Source: an uncultured Alistipes sp.
GTDB lineage: Bacteria; Bacteroidota; Bacteroidia; Bacteroidales; Rikenellaceae
Length of the DNA: 64,000 nucleotides
Reading direction: 5' to 3'
NCBI GenBank assembly: GCA_944321175.1
Contig: CALUKI010000008.1
Location: 1-64,000, forward strand
A model generated the notes under the pieces. It searched no databases, was not told where the DNA came from, and worked only from the letters and a program-made list of their open reading frames with translations. The position numbers and the translations under genes are program-made. Positions within the stretch are counted from its first letter, which is position 1, and each line of letters starts with the position of its first letter. Shown here one piece after another: positions 56,030-64,000 of the stretch.

Positions 56030-57502
56030 TCAGTGTTCGCTGCTGTAATTGGGTGCTTCGCTGGTGATCGTCACGTCGTGCGGGTGGCTCTCCGTGACAC
56101 CGTTTGCGGTGATGCGGATGAACTGAGCCCGCTTGAGCGCTGCAATATCGGGGGCTCCGCAGTAGCCCATGCCGGCGCGGATGCCGCCTACAAGCTGGTA
56201 AACCGTCTCGCTGAGCGCTCCCTTGAAGGGCACGCGGGCAACGATTCCTTCGGGTACGAGTTTGTTGATATTCACTTCGCCCTTCTGGAAGTAGCGGTCG
56301 GCCGAGCCGGCCTTCATGGCGTCGATCGACCCCATGCCGCGGTAGCTCTTGAATTTACGTCCGTTGTAGATGATCGTCTCGCCGGGCGACTCCTCCGTGC
56401 CGGCGAACATCGAACCGATCATCACGCAGTCGCCGCCGGCCGCCAGCGCCTTGACGATGTCGCCCGAATACCGCAACCCGCCGTCGGCGATAACCGGCAC
56501 GTCGCTCCCTTTTGCCGCGCTCGCCGCCGCATAGATGGCCGAGAGCTGCGGAACACCCACGCCGGCAATGATGCGCGTGGTGCAGATCGACCCCGGGCCG
56601 ATGCCGACCTTGATGCCGTCGGCGCCGTTGTCGATGAGGTACCTGGCGGCCTCTTCCGTTGCGATGTTGCCCACTACGACATCCAGCGCAGGGTATTGTT
56701 CCTTGATTTGACGCAGCAGTTTGACGATGTTGTAGGAATGGCCGTGTGCCGAGTCGAGGACGACGGCATCCACGTCTTCGCTCACGAGGGCGGCGACACG
56801 CTCCATCGAGTCGCCGGTAACGCCGACACCCGCCGCAACGCGCAGACGTCCTTTGCTGTCCTTGCAGGCATTGGGATGGTCCTGCACCTTCGTAATATCC
56901 TTGTAGGTGATCAGGCCGACGAGTTTCCCTTCGTCATCCACGACCGGCAGCTTCTCGATCTTGTTGTTCAGCAAGACGTCGGCGGCATGCGAGAGTTCCG
57001 ATGAGTGGGTCGTGATGAGGTTCTCGGAGGTCATCACATCGGCGATTTTACGGGCCATGTCGCGCTGGAAGCGGAGATCGCGGTTTGTAACGATGCCGAT
57101 CAGGCGACGCTCCCCGTCGATAACGGGGATTCCGCCGATCTTGTTCTCCTGCATCAAAGCCAGCGCATCGCCTACGGTATGGTCTTTCGAAATGGTGATC
57201 GGATCGTAGATCATGCCGTTTTCGGCACGTTTCACGCGCCGTACATGTGCGGCCTGTTGTGCGATCGACATGTTTTTATGGATGACGCCGATACCCCCTT
57301 CACGGGCCAGTGCGATGGCCAGCGGGGCTTCGGTGACCGTATCCATCGCGGCAGAAACGATCGGAATGTTGAGTTTGATATTTCGCGAAAAGCGGCTGGT
57401 AACATTTACTTCACGCGGCAACACCTCGGAATAGGCGGGTACGAGCAGGACATCATCGAACGTGAGCCCGGTCAACTGTACCCTCTCATCAATGAAGGAC
57501 AT
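56030..57502 (-). CDS. guaB: IMP dehydrogenase
   Basis: NAD-dependent oxidation of IMP to XMP, the rate-limiting step to guanine nucleotides; 490 residues. The TIM barrel starts with [20 protein letters not shown]; a CBS pair is inserted at about 95-205 ([20 protein letters not shown]); and the catalytic Cys loop is [17 protein letters not shown]. The flap region ends [18 protein letters not shown] -7 element lies about 30 nt upstream on this strand. First gene of the guaBA operon. Confidence 0.97.
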   Translation of the reverse strand: MSFIDERVQLTGLTFDDVLLVPAYSEVLPREVNVTSRFSRNIKLNIPIVSAAMDTVTEAPLAIALAREGGIGVIHKNMSIAQQAAHVRRVKRAENGMIYDPITISKDHTVGDALALMQENKIGGIPVIDGERRLIGIVTNRDLRFQRDMARKIADVMTSENLITTHSSELSHAADVLLNNKIEKLPVVDDEGKLVGLITYKDITKVQDHPNACKDSKGRLRVAAGVGVTGDSMERVAALVSEDVDAVVLDSAHGHSYNIVKLLRQIKEQYPALDVVVGNIATEEAARYLIDNGADGIKVGIGPGSICTTRIIAGVGVPQLSAIYAAASAAKGSDVPVIADGGLRYSGDIVKALAAGGDCVMIGSMFAGTEESPGETIIYNGRKFKSYRGMGSIDAMKAGSADRYFQKGEVNINKLVPEGIVARVPFKGALSETVYQLVGGIRAGMGYCGAPDIAALKRAQFIRITANGVTESHPHDVTITSEAPNYSSEH

Positions 57503-57527
57503 AATGATTTGGGGTTTTTGTTGCGCA

Positions 57528-57535
57528 CAAAAGTA
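57528..57535 (-). promoter_or_regulatory. -7 element of guaBA
   Basis: TACTTTTG on the minus strand, 25 nt before the guaB start; the -33 region is weak. Confidence 0.6.
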
Positions 57536-57780
57536 ACAAAAAATCGGGAATTACGGAAATCGGATGCTTCAATTTTGCAAAATCTCGTTTTTGCCTTCGG
57601 CACCGGTTCCGGTGCATGCGGAATCGTCTTTTCCTGTGTGCCGTTGCCGGTTGGAAAGTCGGCGGACAAGGGGGATGCCTCGTCGCTGCCTGCGGATCAG
57701 CGGGGAGGGGCATCTGAAACGGGAGGGAAGTGCCGGGCAGATTTTCGGGAGCGCGTTCCGGGTCTCTTTTTTGCTGCTGT

Positions 57781-58653
57781 TCAAAAGCTTTTGCGTCGGA
57801 ACTCCTTGGGGGTCATACCTGTCTGCCGCTTGAAATATTGTCCGAAAAACGACGGGTTGGGGAACTGCAGGGCGTCGGATATCTGCTGGATGGTGAGCTG
57901 ACTCGATTTGAGCAGATTCTTGGCATGGATGATTACCGTGTGGCGGATCCACCATGCCGCGCTTTTGCCCGTTACGGCGCGTATCACCGACGAGAAGTAT
58001 TTCGGAGTTACGCAGAGCCGGTCGGCATAGTACCCGATTTCCCGCTCCTGCACATGGTGCCGCGATACCAGTTCGATGAAGTGCCGGAACATCACCTCCT
58101 GTCGGGACTGGGTGTGCATGGTCAACGGCTTCCCGTGCTGGAAGATGTTCAGGATCTCGTAATAGACGATCATCAATTGATGCCGTGTGATCTGGTTGCA
58201 ATAGGGGTGGGCGATGCTTTCGAGTTGTCCGATCAGGTCGAAATAGCCGATAATGCGCCGAAATGCCGCTTGATCGAGGGAGATGCAGGGGTGTTCGCTG
58301 ATATACAGAAACAGCGCTGCGGAAGAGGGGACATCGACCTCCCGAATGATTCCGGTCTGCGTCAACACGCCGTAGGCTTCAAAATCGTCGCTTTGATTGG
58401 AGATCTGCAACATCATGCGGGGGAAGAAGACGCACAGATCGCCGGCCTTGATCTGACATTGCTGCTGGTTCAGCAGCATGTTGCATTGGCCGCGCAGACA
58501 GAGGCAGATTCCTCCCGTATCCAACTCTCGCGGCAGCGGATCGGATGTCGGCATCTCGAATGAGGTGCTGTCGAGCCGGAACAGTTGGAACGGAAATTCG
58601 TTGTCCGTTTTTTCGGATCGGGGCGTTGGCATGTTGCCGGATTGTTCGTTCAT
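57781..58653 (-). CDS. AraC-family transcriptional regulator
   Basis: About 290 residues. The N-terminal part is a cupin-like ligand or dimerisation region (GGICLCLRGQCNMLLNQQQC). The C-terminal 100 residues are the double helix-turn-helix DNA-binding domain (SSQLTIQQISDALQFPNPSF, then FGQYFKRQTGMTPKEFRRK). The ATG at 58653 is chosen because a -7 element overlaps the upstream ATG at 58674. The ligand and targets are unknown. Its 3' end is 278 nt from guaB with no gene between. Confidence 0.88.
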   Translation of the reverse strand: MNEQSGNMPTPRSEKTDNEFPFQLFRLDSTSFEMPTSDPLPRELDTGGICLCLRGQCNMLLNQQQCQIKAGDLCVFFPRMMLQISNQSDDFEAYGVLTQTGIIREVDVPSSAALFLYISEHPCISLDQAAFRRIIGYFDLIGQLESIAHPYCNQITRHQLMIVYYEILNIFQHGKPLTMHTQSRQEVMFRHFIELVSRHHVQEREIGYYADRLCVTPKYFSSVIRAVTGKSAAWWIRHTVIIHAKNLLKSSQLTIQQISDALQFPNPSFFGQYFKRQTGMTPKEFRRKSF

Positions 58654-58671
58654 GAAAATGCTGTTTTCCGC

Positions 58672-58679
58672 CAAAGGTA
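58672..58679 (-). promoter_or_regulatory. -7 element of the AraC-family gene
   Basis: TACCTTTG on the minus strand, 18 nt before the chosen start; it decides against the start at 58674. Confidence 0.55.
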
Positions 58680-58777
58680 ATAACTTTTTCCGGAATGCAT
58701 CTCGACAAGGCGGTTCGCATGCGACCTATGGAACAGAACCGGAAACGATTTGGACAAAGCGTCTGTCGGCTCTCCAT

Positions 58778-58785
58778 TATTTTTG
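58778..58785 (+). promoter_or_regulatory. -7 element of the Kdo/WaaP-kinase-like gene
   Basis: TATTTTTG, 69 nt before the start codon; no -33 element at the usual distance. Confidence 0.45.
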
Positions 58786-58854
58786 CACCGACGGCACGAT
58801 GCGCCTTGAAACGTTGTCGCGGCCGGTTTCGGGATCAGATAAAATACATGGCCG

Positions 58855-59598
58855 ATGAAAGTCGTACTTGCTGAAAAATACATCCGGCTGGGTGAGTGGA
58901 TGCATGCCTTGCCGGCCCGTCCTCTGACCGGCGAGCTGCTGCGCGATGCCCGCAACACGCTGTGGTGCGAGCGTGTGGCCGGCGAAGAGTTCGTTGTCAA
59001 GCGTTTTGCCGTGCCCACACGCTTCAACCGCTGGGTCTATACCTTTTTCCGGCCGTCGAAGGCCAAACGTTCCTACCGCTATTCGCTGCGGCTCGAAAAG
59101 TTGGGTTTTCCGGTTGCCGAACCGGTCGGGTATGTCGAATGCCGGCGCGGGCTGCTGTTCCATACGGGGTATTACGTCTCGCGGCGGGTTCCTCACCCGA
59201 CACTTGCCGACATCGGCAGCGAGCCGCCCGCGCGTCAGCTGGAAATCCTCGATGCATTTGCGGCATATACCGTTGCGCTGCATGAAAAGGGGGTTCTCGA
59301 TTACGACTATAATCCCGGCAATATCTTTTATTATCGGGAAAACGGAGTCTGGCGCTTCGCATTGATCGATGTCAATCGCATGACGTTCCGCCGTCGTGCG
59401 CTTCGGTGGCGGGAGTGTGTCGGGACGTTGCGCTGTCTGGATTGGGAACGTCCCTATCTGGATGTCGTGCTGGTGCGTTACGCCGAGCTCCGCAAGTGGG
59501 ACTGGAAGATTCTCAGCGGTGCGGTACTGCTCAAACAGGGGATCAATCTGCCGGTACGCATACGCCGTTTTTTCAAGCGGATGATCCGTCGGCAATGA
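58855..59598 (+). CDS. Kdo/WaaP-type lipopolysaccharide kinase-like protein
   Basis: A 247-residue protein-kinase-fold enzyme. Key residues are visible: the ATP-binding Lys in EEFVVKRFAVPT, the catalytic loop in LHEKGVLDYDYNPGNIFYY (Asp and Asn), and the metal-binding Asp in FALIDVNRM. Relatives phosphorylate Kdo or heptose in the lipopolysaccharide inner core. No other LPS-core gene is adjacent, so the substrate is a family-based inference. The basic C-terminus (RRFFKRMIRRQ) may bind the membrane. It is divergent from the AraC gene. Confidence 0.85.
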   Translation: MKVVLAEKYIRLGEWMHALPARPLTGELLRDARNTLWCERVAGEEFVVKRFAVPTRFNRWVYTFFRPSKAKRSYRYSLRLEKLGFPVAEPVGYVECRRGLLFHTGYYVSRRVPHPTLADIGSEPPARQLEILDAFAAYTVALHEKGVLDYDYNPGNIFYYRENGVWRFALIDVNRMTFRRRALRWRECVGTLRCLDWERPYLDVVLVRYAELRKWDWKILSGAVLLKQGINLPVRIRRFFKRMIRRQ

Positions 59599-59691
59599 CT
59601 TCCGTTGAGGGAGCTGGACGGTTGGATGGCCGGTGTCGAGGCGTATCGGCGCGGGCGGCGGGAGCAAAGGTTTGAAAAAAAGGCGATTTGC

Positions 59692-59721
59692 TTGCGGTTC
59701 CGGATTAAATCCGTATCTTTG
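59692..59721 (+). promoter_or_regulatory. Promoter of the TlpA-like lipoprotein gene
   Basis: TTG at 59692-59694, exactly 19 nt, and TATCTTTG at 59714-59721. Confidence 0.8.
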
Positions 59722-59749
59722 TAAACAGCAACCAATCCTTACAACCGTT

Positions 59750-61033
59750 ATGAACCGTTCGATGTTCCGGCTGTCGATGTTTCTGACAGCGATTTTCGTC
59801 GCGTGCGGCCCCGCCGATGTCGTGACCGTGCAACTTGACAAGTACGCTGAAGCGCGTAAGAACCAGTTGGCCGGTTTTGCCTCTCCGTACAAAGAGGGCA
59901 GCCGGTTGGATGCGCTCTACCCCGACGTGCAGGGCGTTCCTGCCGACTGGCGGCAGACGACGATCTATTTCGAAGAAGATTTTCCGCAACTGCTTTATCA
60001 GGGCTTTTGTGCGGGGCGCGTCGATGAGAAGCTCTGTATGCGTTATTTCGATGCCTGGGGACGTGATACTGCCTCCTGTTCGGCACGTCCGATCCGTGTC
60101 TTGAAAACGCTTGTGACCGGTTTGACCCCCGATGGGCGTTACGCCTACCTGTTCGATACGGACGGCGATGACGATGTCTCCGATGAGAAGGTGCACTATT
60201 TCGAAGCCGATTCGACCGTCACGGCGGCAACGGCCGTGCGGACCGATTATTATGTCGATGGCACGATTCTGCATGATTCGACCTACCTGCGGCCCCGGTG
60301 CAAAAGCTACGGCATGTTGCTTTACTGCGATGATGTGAGTCGCGGGCGGATGAAGGTCGGAGGTACGACATACGACGTGACGGTATATCCTGATTCAGGA
60401 TATGACCACTGTGATACCTCTATTGTTTTCGAGAACCGCGATACGACGATCGAGTGTCATCTCAAAGAGTATGTGCAGTTGGACAATGAGTACTATCTGA
60501 TCGACAGCCTGCGTCGGGACGGACGTGAACTGACGCTTGTGCGCGATCCCGAAGCATTGAACCGGCCTTCGCTGCAGATGGGGTTCCGGCCTTATCCTTT
60601 CGAGGCGCAGACATTGGACGGCCGCACCGTGCGTTTTCCGGACGATTACAAGGGACATTATGTTTTGCTCGATTTCTGGGCACTCGGCTGCGGCCCGTGC
60701 ATTCACGAGATTCGGACGACCTACCGCAGCCTGTATGAACCGTATCATGCGGCGGGATTCGAATTGTTGGCCGTTGCCGCCGATTCCGCCGAAGATCTGA
60801 ATGCCTATCTGCCGGAGTTGCAGATCACATGGCCGGTGATTGCCGATCGTCCCGACAATCGGCTTGTGGATCTCTATCGGATCGATTATTTTCCGACGCT
60901 GTTTTTGCTCGATCCGGAGGGGCGGATCATCGCCCGCGGCGGAGAATTGCGCGGCGAATCGCTGGCGAAGATGCTGCGCACGCTCTATCCCGACGTGCCG
61001 GTGCCTGAAACGGCAGCCGTAACGGAGGATTGA
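59750..61033 (+). CDS. TlpA/ResA-type thioredoxin lipoprotein
   Basis: A 427-residue lipoprotein (FRLSMFLTAIFVAC, lipobox FVAC). The N-terminal 270 residues are unrecognised and mostly beta-strand. The C-terminal domain is a TlpA/ResA thioredoxin fold with active site DFWALGCGPCIHEI and a cis-Pro region DYFPTLFLLDPEG. It is likely a periplasmic thiol-disulfide reductase for one or a few secreted partners. ATG 59750 follows a consensus promoter; a 39-codon upstream extension is not supported. Confidence 0.86.
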   Translation: MNRSMFRLSMFLTAIFVACGPADVVTVQLDKYAEARKNQLAGFASPYKEGSRLDALYPDVQGVPADWRQTTIYFEEDFPQLLYQGFCAGRVDEKLCMRYFDAWGRDTASCSARPIRVLKTLVTGLTPDGRYAYLFDTDGDDDVSDEKVHYFEADSTVTAATAVRTDYYVDGTILHDSTYLRPRCKSYGMLLYCDDVSRGRMKVGGTTYDVTVYPDSGYDHCDTSIVFENRDTTIECHLKEYVQLDNEYYLIDSLRRDGRELTLVRDPEALNRPSLQMGFRPYPFEAQTLDGRTVRFPDDYKGHYVLLDFWALGCGPCIHEIRTTYRSLYEPYHAAGFELLAVAADSAEDLNAYLPELQITWPVIADRPDNRLVDLYRIDYFPTLFLLDPEGRIIARGGELRGESLAKMLRTLYPDVPVPETAAVTED

Positions 61034-61134
61034 TTGCCGGCGGGACTCCATATATATAAGGAGATATAAATAAGGAGCGGCCTGTGTATGGTCTGACCCT
61101 CAAAAGTTGAAAATATTCCTTCGGCAAGCAATTG

Positions 61135-61175
61135 AGAGAACCCCAAAGTTTTTTATCCGGACTTTGGGGTTCTCT
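61135..61175 (+). terminator. Terminator between the TlpA-like gene and the GNAT gene
   Basis: A 15-bp perfect stem (61135-61149 with 61161-61175) whose loop begins TTTTTT; it serves the convergent pair. Confidence 0.75.
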
Positions 61176-61205
61176 TCTGCAGTCCGCCCTTTTTGGGGCA
61201 GGGTA

Positions 61206-61523
61206 TTACGATCCGGACTCGACGCTGACACTTTCGCGCCGGATCATGTCGTGCCAGACCGGATGCCGCTCGATGTACAACGCGACGAACGAACATTGCG
61301 GAACGACCCGCAGCCCCTTGCGGCGGATCTCCGCCAGCACGGCCGCAACCAGCTGCGCTCCGATGCCCTGTCCTTCGAATGCAGGGGGTACGAACGTATG
61401 TGTCAATACGATTGTGTCACCGTCGAGTTCGTAGTCGATGTACGCCCGCTCTCCCTGCTCTGTGCCGAGGTCGAATTCGTATCTTTGATGTACGGGGTCT
61501 TCCCGAAGTCTGTAATTCTTCAT
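61206..61523 (-). CDS. GNAT-family N-acetyltransferase (YjdJ-like)
   Basis: A compact 105-residue acetyltransferase. The acetyl-CoA-binding motif is VPPAFEGQGIGAQLVAAVLA, and the C-terminal VVPQCSFVALYIERHPVWHD matches the short YjdJ subfamily, whose conserved Cys acts in catalysis. The substrate is unknown. Read from ATG 61523; the longer frame upstream is not supported. It lies 88 nt downstream of the sugar O-acetyltransferase gene, possibly in one transcript. Confidence 0.85.
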   Translation of the reverse strand: MKNYRLREDPVHQRYEFDLGTEQGERAYIDYELDGDTIVLTHTFVPPAFEGQGIGAQLVAAVLAEIRRKGLRVVPQCSFVALYIERHPVWHDMIRRESVSVESGS

Positions 61524-61611
61524 GACGTTTTTTCGTATCGGGGCAAATTCGGTTCCAAAGCGTAAAGCGGCCCTTTCCGGAGCCTTGTGGTGCGGCTTCG
61601 AGGCGTTCCGG

Positions 61612-62166
61612 CTATCGGCGCAGCGACCGTTTGACGACGGCCGGATTGCCTGCCGCAAGCGAGTCGTCGGGGATGTCGCGCGTGACGACGCTGCCGGCCC
61701 CGATGATGCAGCGGTCGCCGATCCGGACACCCGGGCAGACGGTCACACCGCCGCCCAGCCAGCAGTCCTCGCCGATGGTGATGCCCAGACCGCGTTCGAT
61801 GCTCTGCCGGCGTTCGAGGTAGTCGAGCGGGTGCTGCGGCGTATAGAGCCGGCAGTTCGGCCCGATTTTGGTGCGGGCGCCGATGACGATGCCGCCGGAG
61901 TCGAGGAACGTGCAGTCCATATTCACATAGACCTCCTCGCCCAACCGGATGCGGTATCCCAGATCGCAATGGAAGGGTGGTACGACGGCTGCCGTATCGG
62001 GGATGTCGGGAATGAGCTCCCGCAACCGACGCCGGTAGAGCGCACTTTGCATCGTCAGGGTATTGAACCGTTGCATGCGGGCGTGTGCCGCCGCGAAACG
62101 TTGCGCCACGTCGGGGGCCGAGAAGTCATAGGTCTCGCCGCGTTCCATTTTCTCCAGTTCGCTCAT
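61612..62166 (-). CDS. Maltose/galactoside O-acetyltransferase-like enzyme
   Basis: A 184-residue left-handed beta-helix acetyltransferase of the Maa/LacA type. The family start (MSELEKMERGETYDFSAPDV), the hexapeptide region (VYVNMDCTFLDSGGIVIGAR) and the catalytic His in LYTPQHPLDYLERRQ are present, with GEDCWLGGGVTVCPGVRIGD near the end. It transfers acetyl from acetyl-CoA to sugars. ATG 62166 is preferred to 62178 by comparison with family starts. A TATTTTTG -7 element lies about 44 nt upstream. Confidence 0.93.
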   Translation of the reverse strand: MSELEKMERGETYDFSAPDVAQRFAAAHARMQRFNTLTMQSALYRRRLRELIPDIPDTAAVVPPFHCDLGYRIRLGEEVYVNMDCTFLDSGGIVIGARTKIGPNCRLYTPQHPLDYLERRQSIERGLGITIGEDCWLGGGVTVCPGVRIGDRCIIGAGSVVTRDIPDDSLAAGNPAVVKRSLRR

Positions 62167-62209
62167 GATTCGCTTCATTCGCCGCGCGATCGGTTTGGCG
62201 GCCTTGTAG

Positions 62210-62217
62210 CAAAAATA
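62210..62217 (-). promoter_or_regulatory. -7 element of the sugar acetyltransferase gene
   Basis: TATTTTTG on the minus strand; no strong -33 element. Confidence 0.5.
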
Positions 62218-62598
62218 ATGAAAGATTCCGGTTTTCCGAATGTTCGGATAGGGGAATCTTTCCTGTTGCGCGGTGACGGCGCCGTCAAATCTCGGAGGGG
62301 CATTCTCCCGATTTCGCTTCGGCGCCTGTCCGTTCTCTTTTTTACTTCAGCGACTTTGTTTCAGCGGTTCTACTTCAGCGGCTTTGTTTCAGTCCTTCCG
62401 TTCCCGCTCCTTTTCCGGCGGTAAGTCGTGCGGCTTGTTGCGGGGTTTGTCGTGCGGTTTGTCGTATGGTTTGGCTTCCGCATCCTGCACCGGTATTGCG
62501 GCTGCACTGTTCCGGATTCGATTTTCCGCTTCTGCGGGCTTCTCCTTTCTCTCCCTTGTCCTGCTTTGGCTTACCCTTTTGCTCCTGCTTTCTCGCTT

Positions 62599-62647
62599 CC
62601 TGTTCCCTGCTCCCTGCTCTCTGTTCTCTGTTCTCTGTTCTCTGTTC
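62599..62647. repeat. Heptanucleotide tandem repeat in a pyrimidine-rich tract
   Basis: Seven consecutive heptads of the form YCTGYTC, the last four identical (TCTGTTC). It sits in the 565-nt gap between the acetyltransferase start and the speA stop (62167-62731). That gap holds no gene and also contains 12-bp repeats around TTTGTCGTGCGG (about 62445-62475). Confidence 0.8.
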
Positions 62648-62731
62648 TTGGCTCCCAGCCCTTCCTCTTCCCTATGCCCTTCTTCTCATCCCTCCCGCCA
62701 AGGCCGGTGCAGGCCGGCGCCGCAATGCACG

Positions 62732-64000
62732 TCAATATCCCAAAATACGCATCATGGCGCGGTAGCTCTGCTCTTTGGCAAACAATCGCGTATAATATTC
62801 GTTGTCGCCCTTGTCGCGGTCGATGATGATGTGCTTCGGTGCCGGAATCAGGCAGTGCTGGATGCCGCCGAACCCGCCCAGCGACTCCTGATAGGCTCCC
62901 GTGTGGAAGAACCCGATGTACTGCGTGTTGCCCGGTTCGAGTTTCGGCAGGAAGATGGCATTCGTATGGGCTTCGGCATTGTAGAAGTCTTCGCTGTCGC
63001 AGGTCAGCCCGCCGAGGAATACCCGTTGGTACTCCTTGTCCCAGTTGTTGATCGCCAGCATGATGTACCGCTGGTTGATCCCCCATGTGTCGGGAAGGGT
63101 CGTGATGAACGACGAGTCGATCATATACCAGTTCTCGCGGTCGTTCTGCTGTTTCTGGTTGACGATCGAGTAGAGCGATGCGCCGCTCTCTCCGACGGTG
63201 AACGATCCGAATTCGGTAAAGATGTCGGGTTCGTCGATGCCGTTCATCTCGCAGATGTGTTTGATCTGCGCCACGATCTCCTCGGTCATGTATTCGTAGT
63301 CGTACTCGAAGTTGAGCGAATTCTTGATCGGGAAGCCGCCGCCGATATTCAGGCTGTCGAGTTCGGGACAGATGGATTTCAATTCGCAATAGACGTTGAG
63401 GCACTTGCCCAGCTCGTTCCAGTAGTAGGCCGTATCCTTGATGCCCGTATTGATGAAGAAATGGAGCATCTTGAGCTGAAATTTCTTGTTGTTCTTGATC
63501 TTGCGTTTGTAGAAGTCCACAATGTCGTTGTAGCGGATGCCCAGGCGCGACGTATAGAAGTCGAATTTCGGTTCCTCCTCGCAGGCGATGCGGATGCCCA
63601 CCTTGCATTGCTTGTCGATGGCCACGTCGAAAAGATCGATCTCCTCCTTGTTGTCGATGACCGGTATGGTGTTCTCGAATCCGTCGGCTACGAGCTGTGC
63701 GATGTTCTCGACGTATTGCGGGCGCTTGAATCCGTTGCAGATGATGTAACGGTCCTTGTCGATGACGCCGCCGTCGTACAGCGCGTTGATGATATGGATG
63801 TCGTAGGCCGAGGATGTTTCGAGGTGGATGTCGTTCTTGAGCGCCTCTTCGAGCACGAACGAGAAATGGCTCGATTTGGTGCAGTAGCAATAGTTGTAAT
63901 CCCCTTTGTAATCGACTTTCGCCATTGCAACGTTGAACATGCGCTTGGCACGCGCAATCTGCGACGAGATCTTCGGCAGATAGGTGATCTTGAGCGGTGT
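62732..64000 (-). CDS. speA: Arginine decarboxylase, C-terminal part (5' end outside window)
   Basis: Biosynthetic arginine decarboxylase (arginine to agmatine plus CO2), the first step of one polyamine route. About 422 codons are present; the frame stays open to the window edge (TPLKITYLPKISSQIARAKR precedes the first visible Met), and full-length SpeA is about 630 residues. The PLP-binding Lys is in YNYCYCTKSSHFSFVLEE, with substrate- and PLP-binding segments LNIGGGFPIKNSLNFEYDYE, TEFGSFTVGESGASLYSI and CDSEDFYNAEAHTNAIFLPK. The family assignment is certain. Confidence 0.95.
   Translation of the reverse strand, partial: TPLKITYLPKISSQIARAKRMFNVAMAKVDYKGDYNYCYCTKSSHFSFVLEEALKNDIHLETSSAYDIHIINALYDGGVIDKDRYIICNGFKRPQYVENIAQLVADGFENTIPVIDNKEEIDLFDVAIDKQCKVGIRIACEEEPKFDFYTSRLGIRYNDIVDFYKRKIKNNKKFQLKMLHFFINTGIKDTAYYWNELGKCLNVYCELKSICPELDSLNIGGGFPIKNSLNFEYDYEYMTEEIVAQIKHICEMNGIDEPDIFTEFGSFTVGESGASLYSIVNQKQQNDRENWYMIDSSFITTLPDTWGINQRYIMLAINNWDKEYQRVFLGGLTCDSEDFYNAEAHTNAIFLPKLEPGNTQYIGFFHTGAYQESLGGFGGIQHCLIPAPKHIIIDRDKGDNEYYTRLFAKEQSYRAMMRILGY

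Noticed and set aside
54443..57004. An 853-codon frame antisense to guaA and guaB
   Set aside because: Both guanine-nucleotide genes carry all catalytic residues on the minus strand; the antisense frame has none.
62599..62647. CRISPR array
   Set aside because: Repeats are only 7 bp, contiguous and without spacers; no cas gene is in the window.
1..64000. tRNA, rRNA and IS elements
   Set aside because: I saw no cloverleaf-like segment with a TTCNANNC arm, no rRNA-like stretch, and no transposase among the supported proteins; this was by eye only, so a covariance-model scan would be decisive.

Overview
This is a gene-dense, GC-rich chromosomal window from an anaerobic member of the Bacteroidota. 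The gut Bacteroidales, and Alistipes or a related Rikenellaceae genus in particular, fit best. This rests on the following: promoters of the Bacteroidota type (-7 TAnnTTTG with a TTTG or TTG about 19-20 nt upstream) and little Shine-Dalgarno signal; an LpxC-FabZ fusion; many lipoproteins and SusD-era surface domains (BACON, DUF4988, DUF285); a methylmalonyl-CoA mutase; 2-oxoacid:ferredoxin oxidoreductase; and rubrerythrin. The genus is an inference from gene content and base composition only.

Layout. 1-2.4 kb: the 3' end of methylmalonyl-CoA mutase, a membrane-anchored helix-hairpin-helix protein, and rpsU. 2.5-6.3 kb: a 1,256-residue surface lipoprotein with a Cys-laddered repeat array. 6.6-10.2 kb: a histidine-type phosphatase diverging from two tandem alpha/beta-hydrolase esterases. 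10.4-13.5 kb: a TonB-like protein diverging from lpxC/fabZ-lpxA (lipid A synthesis). 13.7-19.9 kb: the rimP-nusA-infB translation/transcription operon, with a strong promoter and a leader hairpin, followed by a CoA-transferase. 20-27.6 kb: a LytS/LytT two-component pair divergent from an RND efflux operon (adaptor, pump, outer-membrane channel). 27.9-33.2 kb: two PepSY-like secreted proteins, a choloylglycine-hydrolase-family enzyme, a small secreted protein, a small membrane protein and a K+/H+ antiporter. 33.5-36.4 kb: korAB. 36.7-39.5 kb: an isolated phage-like cassette consisting of an S24/Cro-type repressor, a palindromic operator, a divergent 96-aa protein, and an apparently intact terminase large subunit with no other phage gene nearby. 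39.6-42.9 kb: a giant DUF2723 membrane protein. 43.2-47.7 kb: a triple-Lcl-repeat lipoprotein and a thioredoxin-fold lipoprotein. 47.8-53.6 kb: cysS, then glutaminase plus an amino-acid antiporter (probable acid-resistance pair), then a DUF5106-like lipoprotein. 53.7-64 kb: reverse rubrerythrin, guaA/guaB, an AraC regulator, a Kdo/WaaP-kinase-like protein, a TlpA-like lipoprotein, a GNAT enzyme, a maltose-O-acetyltransferase-like enzyme, and the 3' part of arginine decarboxylase (speA), which runs off the end.

Most of the window is core metabolism (purines, lipid A, translation, propionate and 2-oxoacid metabolism) mixed with lineage-specific envelope proteins. The most unusual item is the terminase/repressor cassette at 36.7-39.5 kb. 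It looks like either a worn-down prophage or a domesticated phage module whose switch region and motor gene are still intact. No tRNA, rRNA, CRISPR array or insertion sequence was recognised.
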